A model generated the notes under the pieces. The model searched no databases, had not been told where the DNA came from, and saw only the letters and a list, made by a program, of their open reading frames with translations. Source: Owenia fusiformis (Eukaryota; Annelida; Polychaeta; Sabellida; Oweniidae). Taken from it: DNA of 64,000 nt. The stretch is from the NCBI GenBank assembly GCA_903813345.2, contig CAIIXF020000007.1, positions 14,056,714-14,120,713 of the forward strand. The letters run 5' to 3'. This document shows positions 28,701-36,269 of this stretch, in pieces. Each line of letters opens with the position of its first letter. Position 1 is the first letter of the stretch. The position numbers were made by a program, and so were the translations under genes.

Positions 28701-31700
28701 TTTACATAGAGACTAACACTCACATATCACTTTCAGGTAAACATTTTGATGTGTATTTCACCGGCACTTCCCCTCAGAACCTACGACTCCATCTATTGAA
28801 TGCTTATGACAACGAAGCCGTTCGATTGTCAATATACTACAAGGTCCCTTACCGACTAGATGTCTATGTCGACGGAACGTACAGGCCCCCACTTAACAAG
28901 GATGTCAATGCCGATGGCGATGAGATTCTGAAAGCTCCGACATACGAAGGCGAGTTCTACCCTGATATATCTGATGGCGAAGCAGGAGATAACTTTGTAA
29001 ATCGGGAGTGGCGGCAATTGTATGTCCTAATTCGCGGTAACACCCCAGTTACAATCAGACAAGCACCAGTTTTGAGAGTGACATTCAATGCACCTGCTCA
29101 ATCGATTGATGATTTCTTCAAAACGAATCTGATAAGTAACCTTGTGCAACTACTTGGGATTGACCCTTCGAAGATCAGAATAATGAACGTAGTGAGTGCA
29201 TCATCAAGACGCAAGAGAATGGTAAACGTCCGTAAAAGGGACACTGAGTATGATTTGATCACTTTAGAAATAGGCACTGAACCAACTGAGGATGCAGATG
29301 AAACAAACACTGAAAATGATTCTGATGAAATCGCTAGCGCTGCAGCAAAGCTCATTGACTGTACTCAGTTAGGAACACTCGAAAATGAGCTAGGCATTTC
29401 CATTGACGATGTTATCATTTATGAACCGGTCCCAAATGTTAATGACTCTAGTTGGCAGGAATTTGAGTCAAATGAAGTGGCGGGAACTGGAGTATATTAT
29501 GTTCAGGCGGATGCCATGCATATTGCAACCTCACCCGAGCCTCGTTACGAAAGCGTACCTTTCATTACGCAGCCAGAGTTCCAAATGCTCAGCCCCATTG
29601 TAAGTATATATCTTATTTTCACAGATATCAAGCAATATTTAATTTCAACAAATAAACAGGGAGGGCAGTAAAAAATGGGACATTTCATTCTTAAAGTATT
29701 TATGATCAAACAGATAAACTATGTGCTAAATACCATGGATGGGGAATCTAATCAGCTTTAGTAAATGAAGCAATTCATGAAAATGGATATCAAATATGTT
29801 TGTCTGTATCTGTGATGATGGGTCTCAATCTCAGAAAACTCATTACTTTCACATTACTATCGCATTCCTGAAACTTTTGCTATCATTCACGAATAATTCT
29901 ATCCTCATTTTGTTTTGACATACAATTGATAATGAACCTATCATAATAACGTATTTTCATTTTTGCATGCAAAAACCCAAATTTTCAGGGTTTTTGTAAC
30001 AGTTTACACAAGATGTCAACTAAATATTAGTTTGTATAACAAAAAATCACAATGTTATCACAATTTTATTCCTAACATAAAGAATAACGTCTAGCCTACA
30101 AATAGCAATGATACGTTGGTGAGATGAGTAAAATGATAGGAAAGTGGGAGATCAATTAATTGAAGAATTGATATTCAAATTTTAGAAGCTGCAAAATCTG
30201 CAACTTAATTTAAAATTTTGCATACATGCACATTAATGTTCAAACGTTAAAAACGTCCCAATTTTTTGACATGTGGCTCATATTTGCCTTTTTAAATAGG
30301 ATTCATGTGAGTATCCTATTTTTATTTGCCCATCCTATGTATATGTATGCATAATAGATGCAGTGTATGCCAAAATAGGTGACAGTCACCATCGCCACGT
30401 CTACTTGGCGTGTCCAGGCCAGTAGCCAGGGTGTTCGGTGTTTAGGAGAAAATTCTCCAAATTAATCAAGAAATCAAAATCAAAATCTAGAAGTTTTACA
30501 CCATTCTAAACACTATTCAAGGGATAGACCAAAATTGTTAAATGTGGATCACGATCACCCATAATTTTTTAAGTGAATCCCTCCTTGACACAAGCTGACT
30601 ACGGCATGGTGTTATAAATTAATTAAAATTGCATTTTTGGTTAGATGTTGGAATCGACATGTCAACGTTAAACACAAAAATTGCACGGCAATATATTAAT
30701 ACATGTACTTGTATACAATGACTTATTTTTCAGGGAGAAGTGCTGCCAGTTGTAGGTTCATACCAAATACCTTGGCAGGTTACAGCCACGCTCGTCTTAA
30801 CAGACACATCCGATGAGCGCGCGACTCTCGTTGGCATGACAACTGCATCATTCCTCAATGGAAAAGCAACATTTGATGACATCGGTGTATCGCATAGTGG
30901 AACATACAAAATTTACTATGAGATCACCTACCCAACTGGAGCAGCCCATCTAAACTATATGTCTGAAGAATTCTATGTACCACTCCAACCAATAGATGCT
31001 AGGGTAAATGTAACAGGAGAAGTATTGTCCGGGAATGACATGGAAGTCAGCGTTGAACTCATTGATGGCTTCACTATGCTTAAACATGGAGAAATCGATT
31101 GGAAGGTATAGAAAAATTTACTTCATTTAATTAATACATGCAATTACTGTGTTGTCTAAATTTATTTTAATAATAGTAGCAAACTTGAATATCTGAAAAA
31201 ACGGAATGGGTTAAGACAGCTTCTAGTATTCATATGAGAAAATATATTTTAAACTTAGCATGGCAATGAAATGAAAACTCCCATGCTCAAAATTGATTTA
31301 ATATGTCTACTCATATACTATAATGTTTATACGTTAGGGACACACGTGGAGTGCTACCGTGACACTTCTTAACTCCGATGAAGTTTTTGGAACACTCGTT
31401 GTCACTGATCCTCTTGCAACATTTGATGTTAATTCTGGAATTGCGGTTATTAGTGGACGAATAATTGACGTTGAAGAACCAACGAGGGTATTCCTTGATA
31501 TCCATGTTATATCCGAACCCTCTGATTATGACTTCACCGTCATTTCTCCCCATGTTGATGTCATGCCTGTCGGTTATCAACCCATCTCAGAAGACACAAG
31601 GAAGAAGATTAAACTGCTCTTTGATGCGGATTATGATTCTATTGTTGCTGGAAGAGAAGAGTTATTTATCGCTACTGTGTACAATCATTTCATGCCAAAG

Positions 31701-33201
31701 TACTATGAGAAAACAAGTTTAACCGGATGGACTACCAGAAAAGGTAATTTCCCAGTGTAAAAAGCACCGATTGATATAATGACTCGTTTTTGCCAGCGTT
31801 CTTTTGATATCAGTATGATATTGCATTACATTGTAGGAAGCATCATTGTTGAGTTCAATGCACAAGGAACTGAGGATGACATCACTAGTGTTCTCTATGA
31901 CATATATGATGAGGTTGACTCTGGTTTGGAGATATCATTCAATGGCTCGTTCATTGAGGCAAGACGTGAAATGTTTGTTGATGGAGTAGAGTATTACGGC
32001 AGAAGTGGATCTCAGGTACTGTTTATATCCCTTTATGGATTCTATCCTAAAATTCATCAGAGAGCTACAATATATGCACATCGAAACTAAAACCACCAAT
32101 AATTATTTAGTAGTTGGAAAAATTTATTTTATATCCCGTATATTCATATTGTAGGTTGCCACGAGTGCCCTGTCTACTGATGAACTGATTGGAGTAATAA
32201 CTGCATGTGTGTTAAGTCTCGCTGTTGTTGTCATTGTGGTTGTTATTCTCGTCATGAAGAATAAAGCTAAAGGTGAGATAAAATAGAAGTATTAGATAAA
32301 ATAATAAACAAAATATTGAATTCTGTGGAGTTGAATATCTGTATTTGTATATACGAGGTATATGTATCTAATAGACCAATGAGAGAACAAGTATACGAGG
32401 TATATGTATCTAATAGACCAATGAGAGAACAAGTATCACGGCATGGAAATAATGATAATGTTTATTTATGCTACATTTTAACAAGCAAGGTTATGGATAT
32501 TATAAGTTATTGAATGATTTGAAGTGCAATACAGGATATATTCTGCTCGAAAAATTCCGTTTTGGAACGAGGCAAAGTCGAGTCAAATCATTTAATAAAG
32601 TTCTTATCGTGTGATCTTAGGCCAATACATTTTACTCAGGAGATAATCCCTGAGAATTATTTTGTATTCTCTGTGTTGCTACTGAGATTGTCCCCGCCTC
32701 CATACCAATCTCAGTAGCAATTCAGTTAGAGTCATTCTAAGTGAAGAGAAGTAGCTTTATTAATTTGCATGGTGAAACATTTAGAATCCAGATTCAACTT
32801 AGTTTAGCTGAAATCGGAGGTTTATCGAAAACCAAAGAATTTCGGCAACCATCTTGAATGAAGCTAACTGCAGTTAGAGTCATCCAGCTGTGATGTTGTT
32901 GGGATTAAATTATAAAATGCAAAATTGTTGAAACGAATACTTTTCACTACTCTGACTTGCAGATTCCAAAATCACTCCCAGAGGAGACCATGGTGATATG
33001 TTTCCAAGTATGTGTAGACAACCCAGCACAATTACTATTCTCGATTCCAAGTTTGTGGATTCCAAGGCTGGCTGTAGGAAGGAACAGCATGGTGATTTCA
33101 CAAGTGAAGGACAGCATGGTGATTTCACAAGTGAAGGACAACAGGATGATTTCACAAGTATTGGGAGACAACCTAGCGTAGTTTCCATTCACCATAAATA
33201 A
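2859..33201 (+). CDS. PKHD1L1: Fibrocystin-L (PKHD1L1-like) receptor, 48 exons, 5' incomplete
   Basis: Giant single-pass cell-surface protein of the polycystic kidney/hepatic disease 1 family. I chained 48 exons by AG/GT borders. Every donor phase matches the next acceptor phase, and the 12,193 coding bases give about 4,063 residues plus a stop with no internal stop. Seen in order: end of PA14, family-specific region, 4 TIG/IPT, cupredoxin-like module, 7 TIG, G8, beta-helix, G8, beta-helix, conserved C-terminal ectodomain, one transmembrane helix, short tail. Vertebrate PKHD1L1 is about 4,200 residues with two G8 domains and many TIG domains, so only some hundreds of N-terminal residues are missing. 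The first exon here opens in the middle of a codon, so earlier exons must exist; I found none between 1 and 2858. Family members are linked to cilia or stereocilia surfaces in vertebrates; the role here is not shown by the sequence. The gene looks intact rather than a pseudogene. PKHD1 itself is the alternative name; the TIG count and length favour PKHD1L1. Confidence 0.92.
3760..4419. mobile_element. 660-bp TA-flanked terminal-inverted-repeat element (MITE)
   Basis: Ends are cagggtgttccaaaagtaac on the left and its complement on the right, continuing as an inverted repeat of about 35 bp, flanked by TA on each side (3758-3759 and 4420-4421). TA duplication and CAGGGTG-type ends are typical of Tc1/mariner-derived non-autonomous elements. 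It lies in intron 3 of the fibrocystin-L gene. Confidence 0.85.
5240..7879 (+). CDS. PKHD1L1: Exons 5-11: family-specific ectodomain between PA14 and TIG block
   Basis: Exons at 5240-5458, 5791-5927, 6173-6348, 6748-6914, 7133-7286, 7469-7620 and 7757-7879, encoding about residues 192-567. Readable family signatures include LCFAYRG, SWKYTCLDML and NYWLDAVFIG. The last two exons, with EDFHAIFETMPTSG and then NEPNVQV, resemble the repeated module that precedes the TIG block in fibrocystin-L. Secreted or extracellular sequence with paired cysteines; no catalytic motif seen. Intron 7 (6349-6747) contains a degraded MITE. All junction phases agree. Confidence 0.85.
6425..6695. mobile_element. Degraded MITE of the CGGCGCCCGG family
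   Basis: Contains cgggcgccggt and actgaaaatcggagcaa plus agtattttgttcaaaactga, all of which recur in the better copies at 52301-52428 and 52668-52812. It is interrupted by unrelated sequence. Located in intron 7 of the fibrocystin-L gene. Confidence 0.6.
8758..8992. repeat. Hairpin-forming repeat (nested inverted segments)
   Basis: Cgacccacaa at 8758 mirrors ttgtgggtcg ending 8992; inside it ccctagatctg near 8789 mirrors cagatctaggg near 8933, and cttgtgaagt mirrors acttcacaa. A short foldback or MITE in intron 11. Confidence 0.55.
8840..8955 (+). repeat. 116-bp direct repeat, copy 1
   Basis: Identical over 116 bases to 9312-9427, in the same orientation, 472 bp apart. This copy lies inside the hairpin repeat at 8758-8992. 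No exon is associated with it. Confidence 0.92.
9312..9427 (+). repeat. 116-bp direct repeat, copy 2, beside exon 12 acceptor
   Basis: Exact copy of 8840-8955. It ends 11 bases before the first base of exon 12 of the fibrocystin-L gene, so it probably contains the branch-point region of that intron. Confidence 0.92.
9439..13583 (+). CDS. PKHD1L1: Exons 12-17: TIG/IPT domains a-d
   Basis: Exons at 9439-9544, 11816-12085, 12350-12474, 12750-12882, 13009-13198 and 13339-13583, encoding about residues 568-923. Four TIG (IPT, transcription-factor-type immunoglobulin) repeats are visible from their start signature, proline-x-x-G-x-x followed by a strand ending in G-x-G/Q-F: LTITGTGF, LTISSLR, IDIVGTQFG and LTLTGQGFG. 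Each is followed by a conserved cysteine pair such as AICDV and HCTTG. The first exon carries PTACTGDCSFEY, the end of a preceding TIG-like repeat. These beta-sandwich domains form the extracellular stalk. Exon 12 sits directly beside a 116-bp duplicated segment, and the following 2.3-kb intron carries a large foldback element. Confidence 0.9.
9904..11578. mobile_element. 1.68-kb foldback element flanked by TA
   Basis: The two halves are inverted copies of each other, about 0.8 kb per arm, centred near 10.7 kb. Ends are gacgtgtcgcaaaaagg on the left and its complement on the right, with TA at 9902-9903 and 11579-11580. The arms have diverged by visible scattered mismatches. Each arm is related to the 834-bp element at 36660-37493. 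No transposase frame of credible length; the frames in the centre are palindrome shadows. Located in intron 12 of the fibrocystin-L gene. Confidence 0.9.
12590..12690. repeat. Dispersed repeat, copy related to 53145-53230
   Basis: Shares ttaaagcgatg-like start, tgtatg, gattggtcat, gcgtttcgat/ac and caagcttaa in the same order with the segment at 53145-53230. Located in intron 14. Confidence 0.6.
13699..14244 (+). CDS. PKHD1L1: Exons 18-19: cupredoxin-like module
   Basis: Exons at 13699-13887 and 14068-14244, residues about 924-1045. The sequence IKTGDIVEWRWHAP, then GFSVQQT, then GSFRHRFNSEGVYNYWSN, then GVITVTE follows the strand order of plastocyanin/cupredoxin-type domains (entry strand, W-x-W, gap, S-F-x-H-x-F, G-x-Y-x-Y, final V-x-V). 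A comparable insertion between TIG repeats exists in vertebrate fibrocystin-L. The usual blue-copper set (Cys-Met with two His) is not obvious, so copper binding is doubtful. The donor at 13887 was chosen because it restores the frame into SFRHRF; the frame that continues to 13943 is intronic. Confidence 0.75.
14526..17508 (+). CDS. PKHD1L1: Exons 20-25: TIG/IPT domains e-k
   Basis: Exons at 14526-15604 (1,079 nt, unusually long), 15873-16086, 16268-16415, 16745-16920, 17017-17188 and 17352-17508, residues about 1046-1694. Seven TIG starts are readable: ISPNSGTSETDITITGEGFG, VTPYTGSLSGGTTLTISGSG, VTPLATSISSTDITITGSKF, VSPSEGSINGGTVLNILGNG, DPVTGTTGDQVTITGNGF, VSPSSGSFGGGQILTLTGTG and VSPARGGTGGGVLIDIIGTG. 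Most carry the conserved Cys pair. The big exon fuses three complete repeats and the start of a fourth, which suggests intron loss relative to the small flanking exons. The final exon leads straight into the first G8 domain. Confidence 0.92.
18046..19068 (+). CDS. PKHD1L1: Exons 26-28: first G8 domain
   Basis: Exons at 18046-18202, 18386-18468 and 18939-19068, residues about 1695-1817. Signature of the G8 domain (eight conserved glycines, all-beta): TWGGLPPPVAGDFVVVPKEQ, then VDIDTPILAFLLIQGG, DDERDIHLQAENILITDGG and GTESAPYQHDAVITLHG. G8 domains occur in fibrocystins and in the CEMIP/TMEM2 hyaluronan-associated proteins, always next to a right-handed beta-helix as here. The middle exon is only 83 nt. 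The neighbouring exon at 19416 continues in phase. Confidence 0.93.
19416..22148 (+). CDS. PKHD1L1: Exons 29-31: first parallel beta-helix region (PbH1)
   Basis: Exons at 19416-19787, 20181-21679 (1,499 nt, the longest in the gene) and 21980-22148, residues about 1818-2497. The first exon has the NTWTHLASTG and WDIGDEIVIATTG strands that link G8 to the helix in CEMIP/fibrocystin proteins. The long exon holds the beta-helix rungs: YVEITHAGQAF, YPVHFHLNGE, CAIHETFNRAINIHGTNNV, GAVFLEDGIETGN and AAGGTHVGFWYRM. HFHLNG is a highly conserved family core motif. The last exon (EYVIIRHHFTQAP) is the family segment between the helix and the second G8. No polysaccharide-lyase catalytic set can be claimed from the sequence. 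Confidence 0.93.
22349..24397 (+). CDS. PKHD1L1: Exons 32-34: second G8 domain
   Basis: Exons at 22349-22591, 23883-24140 and 24248-24397, residues about 2498-2714. The opening strands are FQLWSDVAYWADA, then LPSDDTDVVVKP; after a 1.29-kb intron follow LYIYGTLELDP, LIFITGRLIVGWPDEPF and CTITLHGNH, then GVFGGLDLHG and WTTLADTG. This is the same order as the first G8 domain but more divergent. The large intron carries a broken mariner-type transposase fragment. The GT donor and AG acceptor phases (1-1) are preserved despite the insertion. Confidence 0.9.
22980..23445 (+). pseudogene. Mariner-family transposase fragment, broken
   Basis: In intron 32 of the fibrocystin-L gene. A frame at 23003-23248 carries EEDNTSCHKSSMV and VLGHSPYSPDNTP, which match the D-N-x-x-x-H and H-P-P-Y-S-P-D-L-x-P blocks of mariner transposases. 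Downstream, out of frame, cysteine-isoleucine-asparagine-alanine and EGYYFE resemble the transposase C-terminus. Stops and frameshifts make it non-functional. Terminal repeats were not identified. Confidence 0.55.
24599..26990 (+). CDS. PKHD1L1: Exons 35-39: second parallel beta-helix region
   Basis: Exons at 24599-24697, 24913-25080, 25384-25617, 25860-26075 and 26484-26990, residues about 2715-3122. Readable rungs include AAEVGLLNRNIKIIGAEYE, LNNVEFIRTGQEGWTEAYDP, SFVNSCTFHHGFSSAIGVFG, VVSDNVIYHTVG and GNHVTGSERVGFHIKGEEC. The last exon ends with the family segment GHVWPTFASGHNRAPEKKFN. Exon 35 has only 99 nt. All donors are phase 1, so any single exon here could be skipped without breaking the frame. 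Confidence 0.92.
27191..28479 (+). CDS. PKHD1L1: Exons 40-42: conserved membrane-distal C-terminal ectodomain
   Basis: Exons at 27191-27356, 27813-28048 and 28234-28479, residues about 3123-3338. Strong family signatures: GTRDVAIMTNENNPDAMHP, CVDMECDAKKKCLIRDVDGT, QAYECHGLDHKMMVIESLD, RRLSPVAIIGDRHIDLINGP and DHGWCFGYTCQKRISTFYSI. The cysteines are well spaced for disulfides. Exon 40 ends in CTTGA before gtatgt (phase 2), and the acceptor at 27813 supplies the last base of the Asp codon. This is one of the best conserved parts of fibrocystin proteins and the clearest proof of family membership. Confidence 0.93.
28737..32015 (+). CDS. PKHD1L1: Exons 43-46: juxtamembrane ectodomain with dibasic cleavage site
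   Basis: Exons at 28737-29599 (863 nt), 30734-31105, 31338-31743 and 31837-32015, residues about 3339-3945. Exon 43 includes KHFDVYFTGTSPQNLRLHLL, then VLRVTFNAPAQSIDDFF. A helical stretch follows, ending in SSRRKRMVNVRKRD, a consensus proprotein-convertase site (RRKR at 29207-29218, second basic site to 29239). An acidic stretch rich in Glu, Asp and Thr follows. The later exons are beta-rich, including VTATLVLTDTSDERATLVG and FRGTYKIYY-like strands (SHSGTYKIYYEI). Exon 46 (IIVEFNAQGTEDDITSVLYD) looks SEA-like, a fold often found before membrane helices; that label is inference. Confidence 0.88.
32155..32272 (+). CDS. PKHD1L1: Exon 47: transmembrane helix
   Basis: A 118-nt exon encoding residues about 3946-3984. 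The stretch LIGVITACVLSLAVVVIVVV followed by ILVMKNKAK is a single hydrophobic helix of about 24 residues with a positive stop-transfer end, giving a type I topology with the whole large ectodomain outside. Phase 0 in, phase 1 out. Confidence 0.93.
32349..32433 (+). repeat. Two-copy 42-bp tandem repeat
   Basis: Atacgaggtatatgtatct followed by aatagaccaatgagagaac is present twice in tandem, period 42, without mismatches. Lies in the last intron of the fibrocystin-L gene. Confidence 0.85.
32963..33201 (+). CDS. PKHD1L1: Exon 48: cytoplasmic tail with three 9-residue repeats, stop
   Basis: Last coding exon, 78 residues and a TAA stop at 33199-33201. It joins in phase after the membrane helix (D-S-K-I-T-P-R). 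The tail carries the tandem unit QHGDFTSEG twice (33085-33111 and 33112-33138) and a third degenerate unit QQDDFTSIG (33139-33165). It ends GRQPSVVSIHHK. Ser/Thr-rich repeats could be phosphorylation sites, but no specific motif is proven. The first two units are identical at DNA level, so the expansion is recent. Confidence 0.88.
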
Positions 33202-33265
33202 GCGGAATATAAATGGAATACAAACCCACTTCAAGATATAAGCCATTCTTTATGGTATTGTCTTG

Positions 33266-33271
33266 AATAAA
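33266..33271 (+). promoter_or_regulatory. Candidate polyadenylation signal of the fibrocystin-L gene
   Basis: AATAAA lies 65 bases after the stop codon, on the coding strand, with no other gene nearby. Position fits a short 3' UTR; transcript data are needed to confirm. Confidence 0.5.
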
Positions 33272-33508
33272 TCTGAAATAACAGCGCTTTATTAGAAGAA
33301 ACGAAATACCAATTAATTCATAATATTAATGCATTAATTACAATGATATATAGCCTGAGCCTAGACATAACGATGTACATCTATATACAAGTTTTGCTAT
33401 CCTTAATATATTTTTCGGCGATAAAAGTTATGCTATCAAGTAGTATTTCAAACAACAGCTTGACTGCTTTTAAAAGTTCGTGAAATGATTAGATATCCTT
33501 ATCATATA

Positions 33509-34628
33509 CTTCGGGTGGGCCTCTATGGGACACTTTTTGGTATGCTCCCGATTTGTTATTCAGTATTTATAAAATTTTCAAACCAGTTTAGATTTGAAGT
33601 ACAATCAACAGATAACAACCATATTTGATTTTTAGAATGAACAAATAAATAAATAAATTAAGTGTATGAAATTAGCTGCTGTAGTTGAAAAGTTCATTTC
33701 AATGAGACAAGAAGCCAAGCTTATCAACTAGGGAAATGGAATCTGAGGTGTCTGTGCCATTCCAATTGTTCATAGAGTAGTTAGAAGATACATATCCCAG
33801 AAATAGTTGAAGATAAAAGGAGTGGTAGGACAATGCCTCATAAAGCAAGAACTAAAACTTATTAAGAAAGCTAAAGATGAGATATCAAAATCTACTGTCA
33901 ACTAGCCATCATTTGGTCAAAGAAGAATAGCAGTACGGCGACTAATCAAACACGATTTAGAGTTCAAATGTTTCAAGGCCTGTCACAAGCAAGTTTTGTC
34001 TGACCAAAATAAACTTGTTCGACACCGATCCCAGAGAGCAAAACGCTTATTACGTATACCATTGAGCCCTCTAATGTTAAATATATCTTCTGATGAGACA
34101 GTCTTCAGCAGTTCAGCAAGCCCCTTATGGTAAGCGCAGGTTTGATCCAAAAAAATAAAACGGACATTTGCGTTTTCCAAAAAGGTGTTAAAATCAATTG
34201 CCAGACATATAGGGACATGATGACAGTACATCGTGCTCATCGTGCTCACAATGCTGCAGGGACTCTATCCGAAGATGATAGCACCAGACAACTGAACTTC
34301 AAATTCACCCGATCTAAATCCACTTGACTACAAGGCCTGGTGGGTGTTGAAGAGCTAGTTACCAGCAGAAGGTTCACCACGTTGGCACAAGTATACGAGA
34401 GGATTGGATGCCCTCCTACACTCAATTTTGCGTTCATCGCTGAAACAGTGTAGTTCTCGACTCAGGTTCTGTGTGCAGGCAAAGGGTGGTCATTTTGAAC
34501 ACACATTGAAGTAAATAGCAGATAATACCACAAGAATCAAGTGTATAGAATAACAGTGAGATAAAACCAGTGATATTAAAAAAGTTATTAAGTTTTAAAA
34601 AATTCTCCATCCATAGTGGCCCACCCTG
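33509..34628 (+). pseudogene. Full-length but degraded Tc1/mariner-type element
   Basis: Ends cttcgggtgggcc and ggcccaccctg, flanked by TA (33507-33508, 34629-34630), length 1,120 bp, the normal size of such elements. Coding remnants run from about 33840 to 34510 in three frames: LIKHDLEFKCFKACHKQVLS, then VSAGLIQKNKTD and EKGVK-like text, then SPDLNPLDYKAWW and a C-terminal RLRFCVQAKGGHFEH. These are in the order of a mariner-superfamily DDE transposase. Stop codons and frameshifts show it is dead. Confidence 0.8.
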
Positions 34629-34723
34629 TATAACGGTATGATTTAATTGTTAGTTTCACATGAGAACATCCCGTGTCTTTATGGCATCTTTGTAATCTAA
34701 GCTTATTTATTACTGAATGTATT

Positions 34724-35484
34724 CACCCTTGGTATACGCAGCTAACGAAAATTGACCGGCACGGGTCAAAAGCTGGACCGGCACGGGTTAACGGTTTTAT
34801 TTGAATTTAAAATAGCCATAACTTGCTCAATAATGACTTCCTCGTGTCTAATTTGAAATATATGGTGCCTCCCGATGCTTTTAAGTACCCCAATTTTTTA
34901 CAGATTTTTAAACGGACCAAAACTCTCTAAATGCGCATTTATGCTCTTTTCTCTCGAGAACGACTGTCTCATTTTCACGATAACTTTTATTTAGTACTTC
35001 TAACATATAAGATCTATTTTTCCCCATCAAGGTATGATGTAAATGACATGCTATTTACATATTGTGAGTTTCAATGACGCGCGTTTGATTTTATAAAAAA
35101 TGCCAAACTTTGTGACAAAGAATTTCATCATCATTGAAACTCACAATATGTAAATAGCATGTCATTTACATCATACCTTGATGGGGAAAAATAGATCTTA
35201 TATGTTAGAAGTACTAAATAAAAGTTATCGTGAAAATGAGACAGTCGTTCTCGAGAGAAAAGAGCATAAATGCGCATTCAGAGAGTTTTGGTCCGTTTAA
35301 AAATCTGTAAAAAATTGGGGTACTTAAAAGCATCGGGAGGCATCATATATTTCAAATTAGACACGAGGAAGTCAATATTGAGCAAGTTATGGCTGTTTTA
35401 AATTCAAATAAAACCGTTAACCCGTGCCGGTCCAGCTTTTGACCCGTGCCGGTCAATTTTCGTTAGCTGCGTATACCAAGGGTG
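34724..35484. mobile_element. Near-perfect 761-bp palindrome (foldback element)
   Basis: Arms of about 350 bp are reverse complements of each other with only a few mismatches, around a loop of roughly 55 bases near 35078-35132. The outermost parts are cacccttggtatacgcagct and its complement. The motif gaccggcacgggt occurs twice in each arm. No coding capacity. Confidence 0.92.
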
Positions 35485-36269
35485 GTATTTATCTTCATAG
35501 CCTTTCACTCATCACATATTAAATAGATAGATGCATTGCATTTTAACACATAATATGAGTTGTGTTTTTAAGTTTTGTGGTCGATTCGAAAATATTGTAT
35601 TGTCCGCGTTGAGAGCAAAATCTTAAAGTTGTACTAAAACCAATTTCAGAATCTCTTATTATCTTGTATTTAGCACAAATAGCATCCCTTTTGTTATTTT
35701 GACTACAAAGCTTGTGATATTTCCCAACACAAAACACGATTTATTAAGATAAGACTGTCAACCTCTGAAATTTTCCGTGTACCGTGTTCCAAGTTATTAT
35801 TCTGGCGCTAAATCGAAAGTTGTTCTTGCAAATTACAACGAAGGCTGGACCAAATTAATATACATTAGTTTCACATTCGCACGCATTCCAATAGCCAAAT
35901 AAATATTTCTAATTGATTGAACTTCACAAAAAGAAATTCTTGTGGAAAGAGCACTGCAATATTATTCATTACATATACAAGGTTTTGATTGAAATGCATT
36001 TGTTAAACCGTATATCGGTAACTGAAAATGTTAACCCAATACTTATATTTGGCCTTACGGCATTACATTCGGGTTAAAAAGTTTTAAATAGTTTGAGTAC
36101 GACTTCAAATCTCTATTCTTTGTATAAAAAATTACGTGGTAAAAGATATGATAACAAGACACGTCTAATGACGAGAAGCTGCTGTGTTGTCATAATATGC
36201 TCAAATATAAGAAATAATGTTTTTTTCTTAAAACTTATGCAACACAGATATGAGGGTATGTATAATAAA

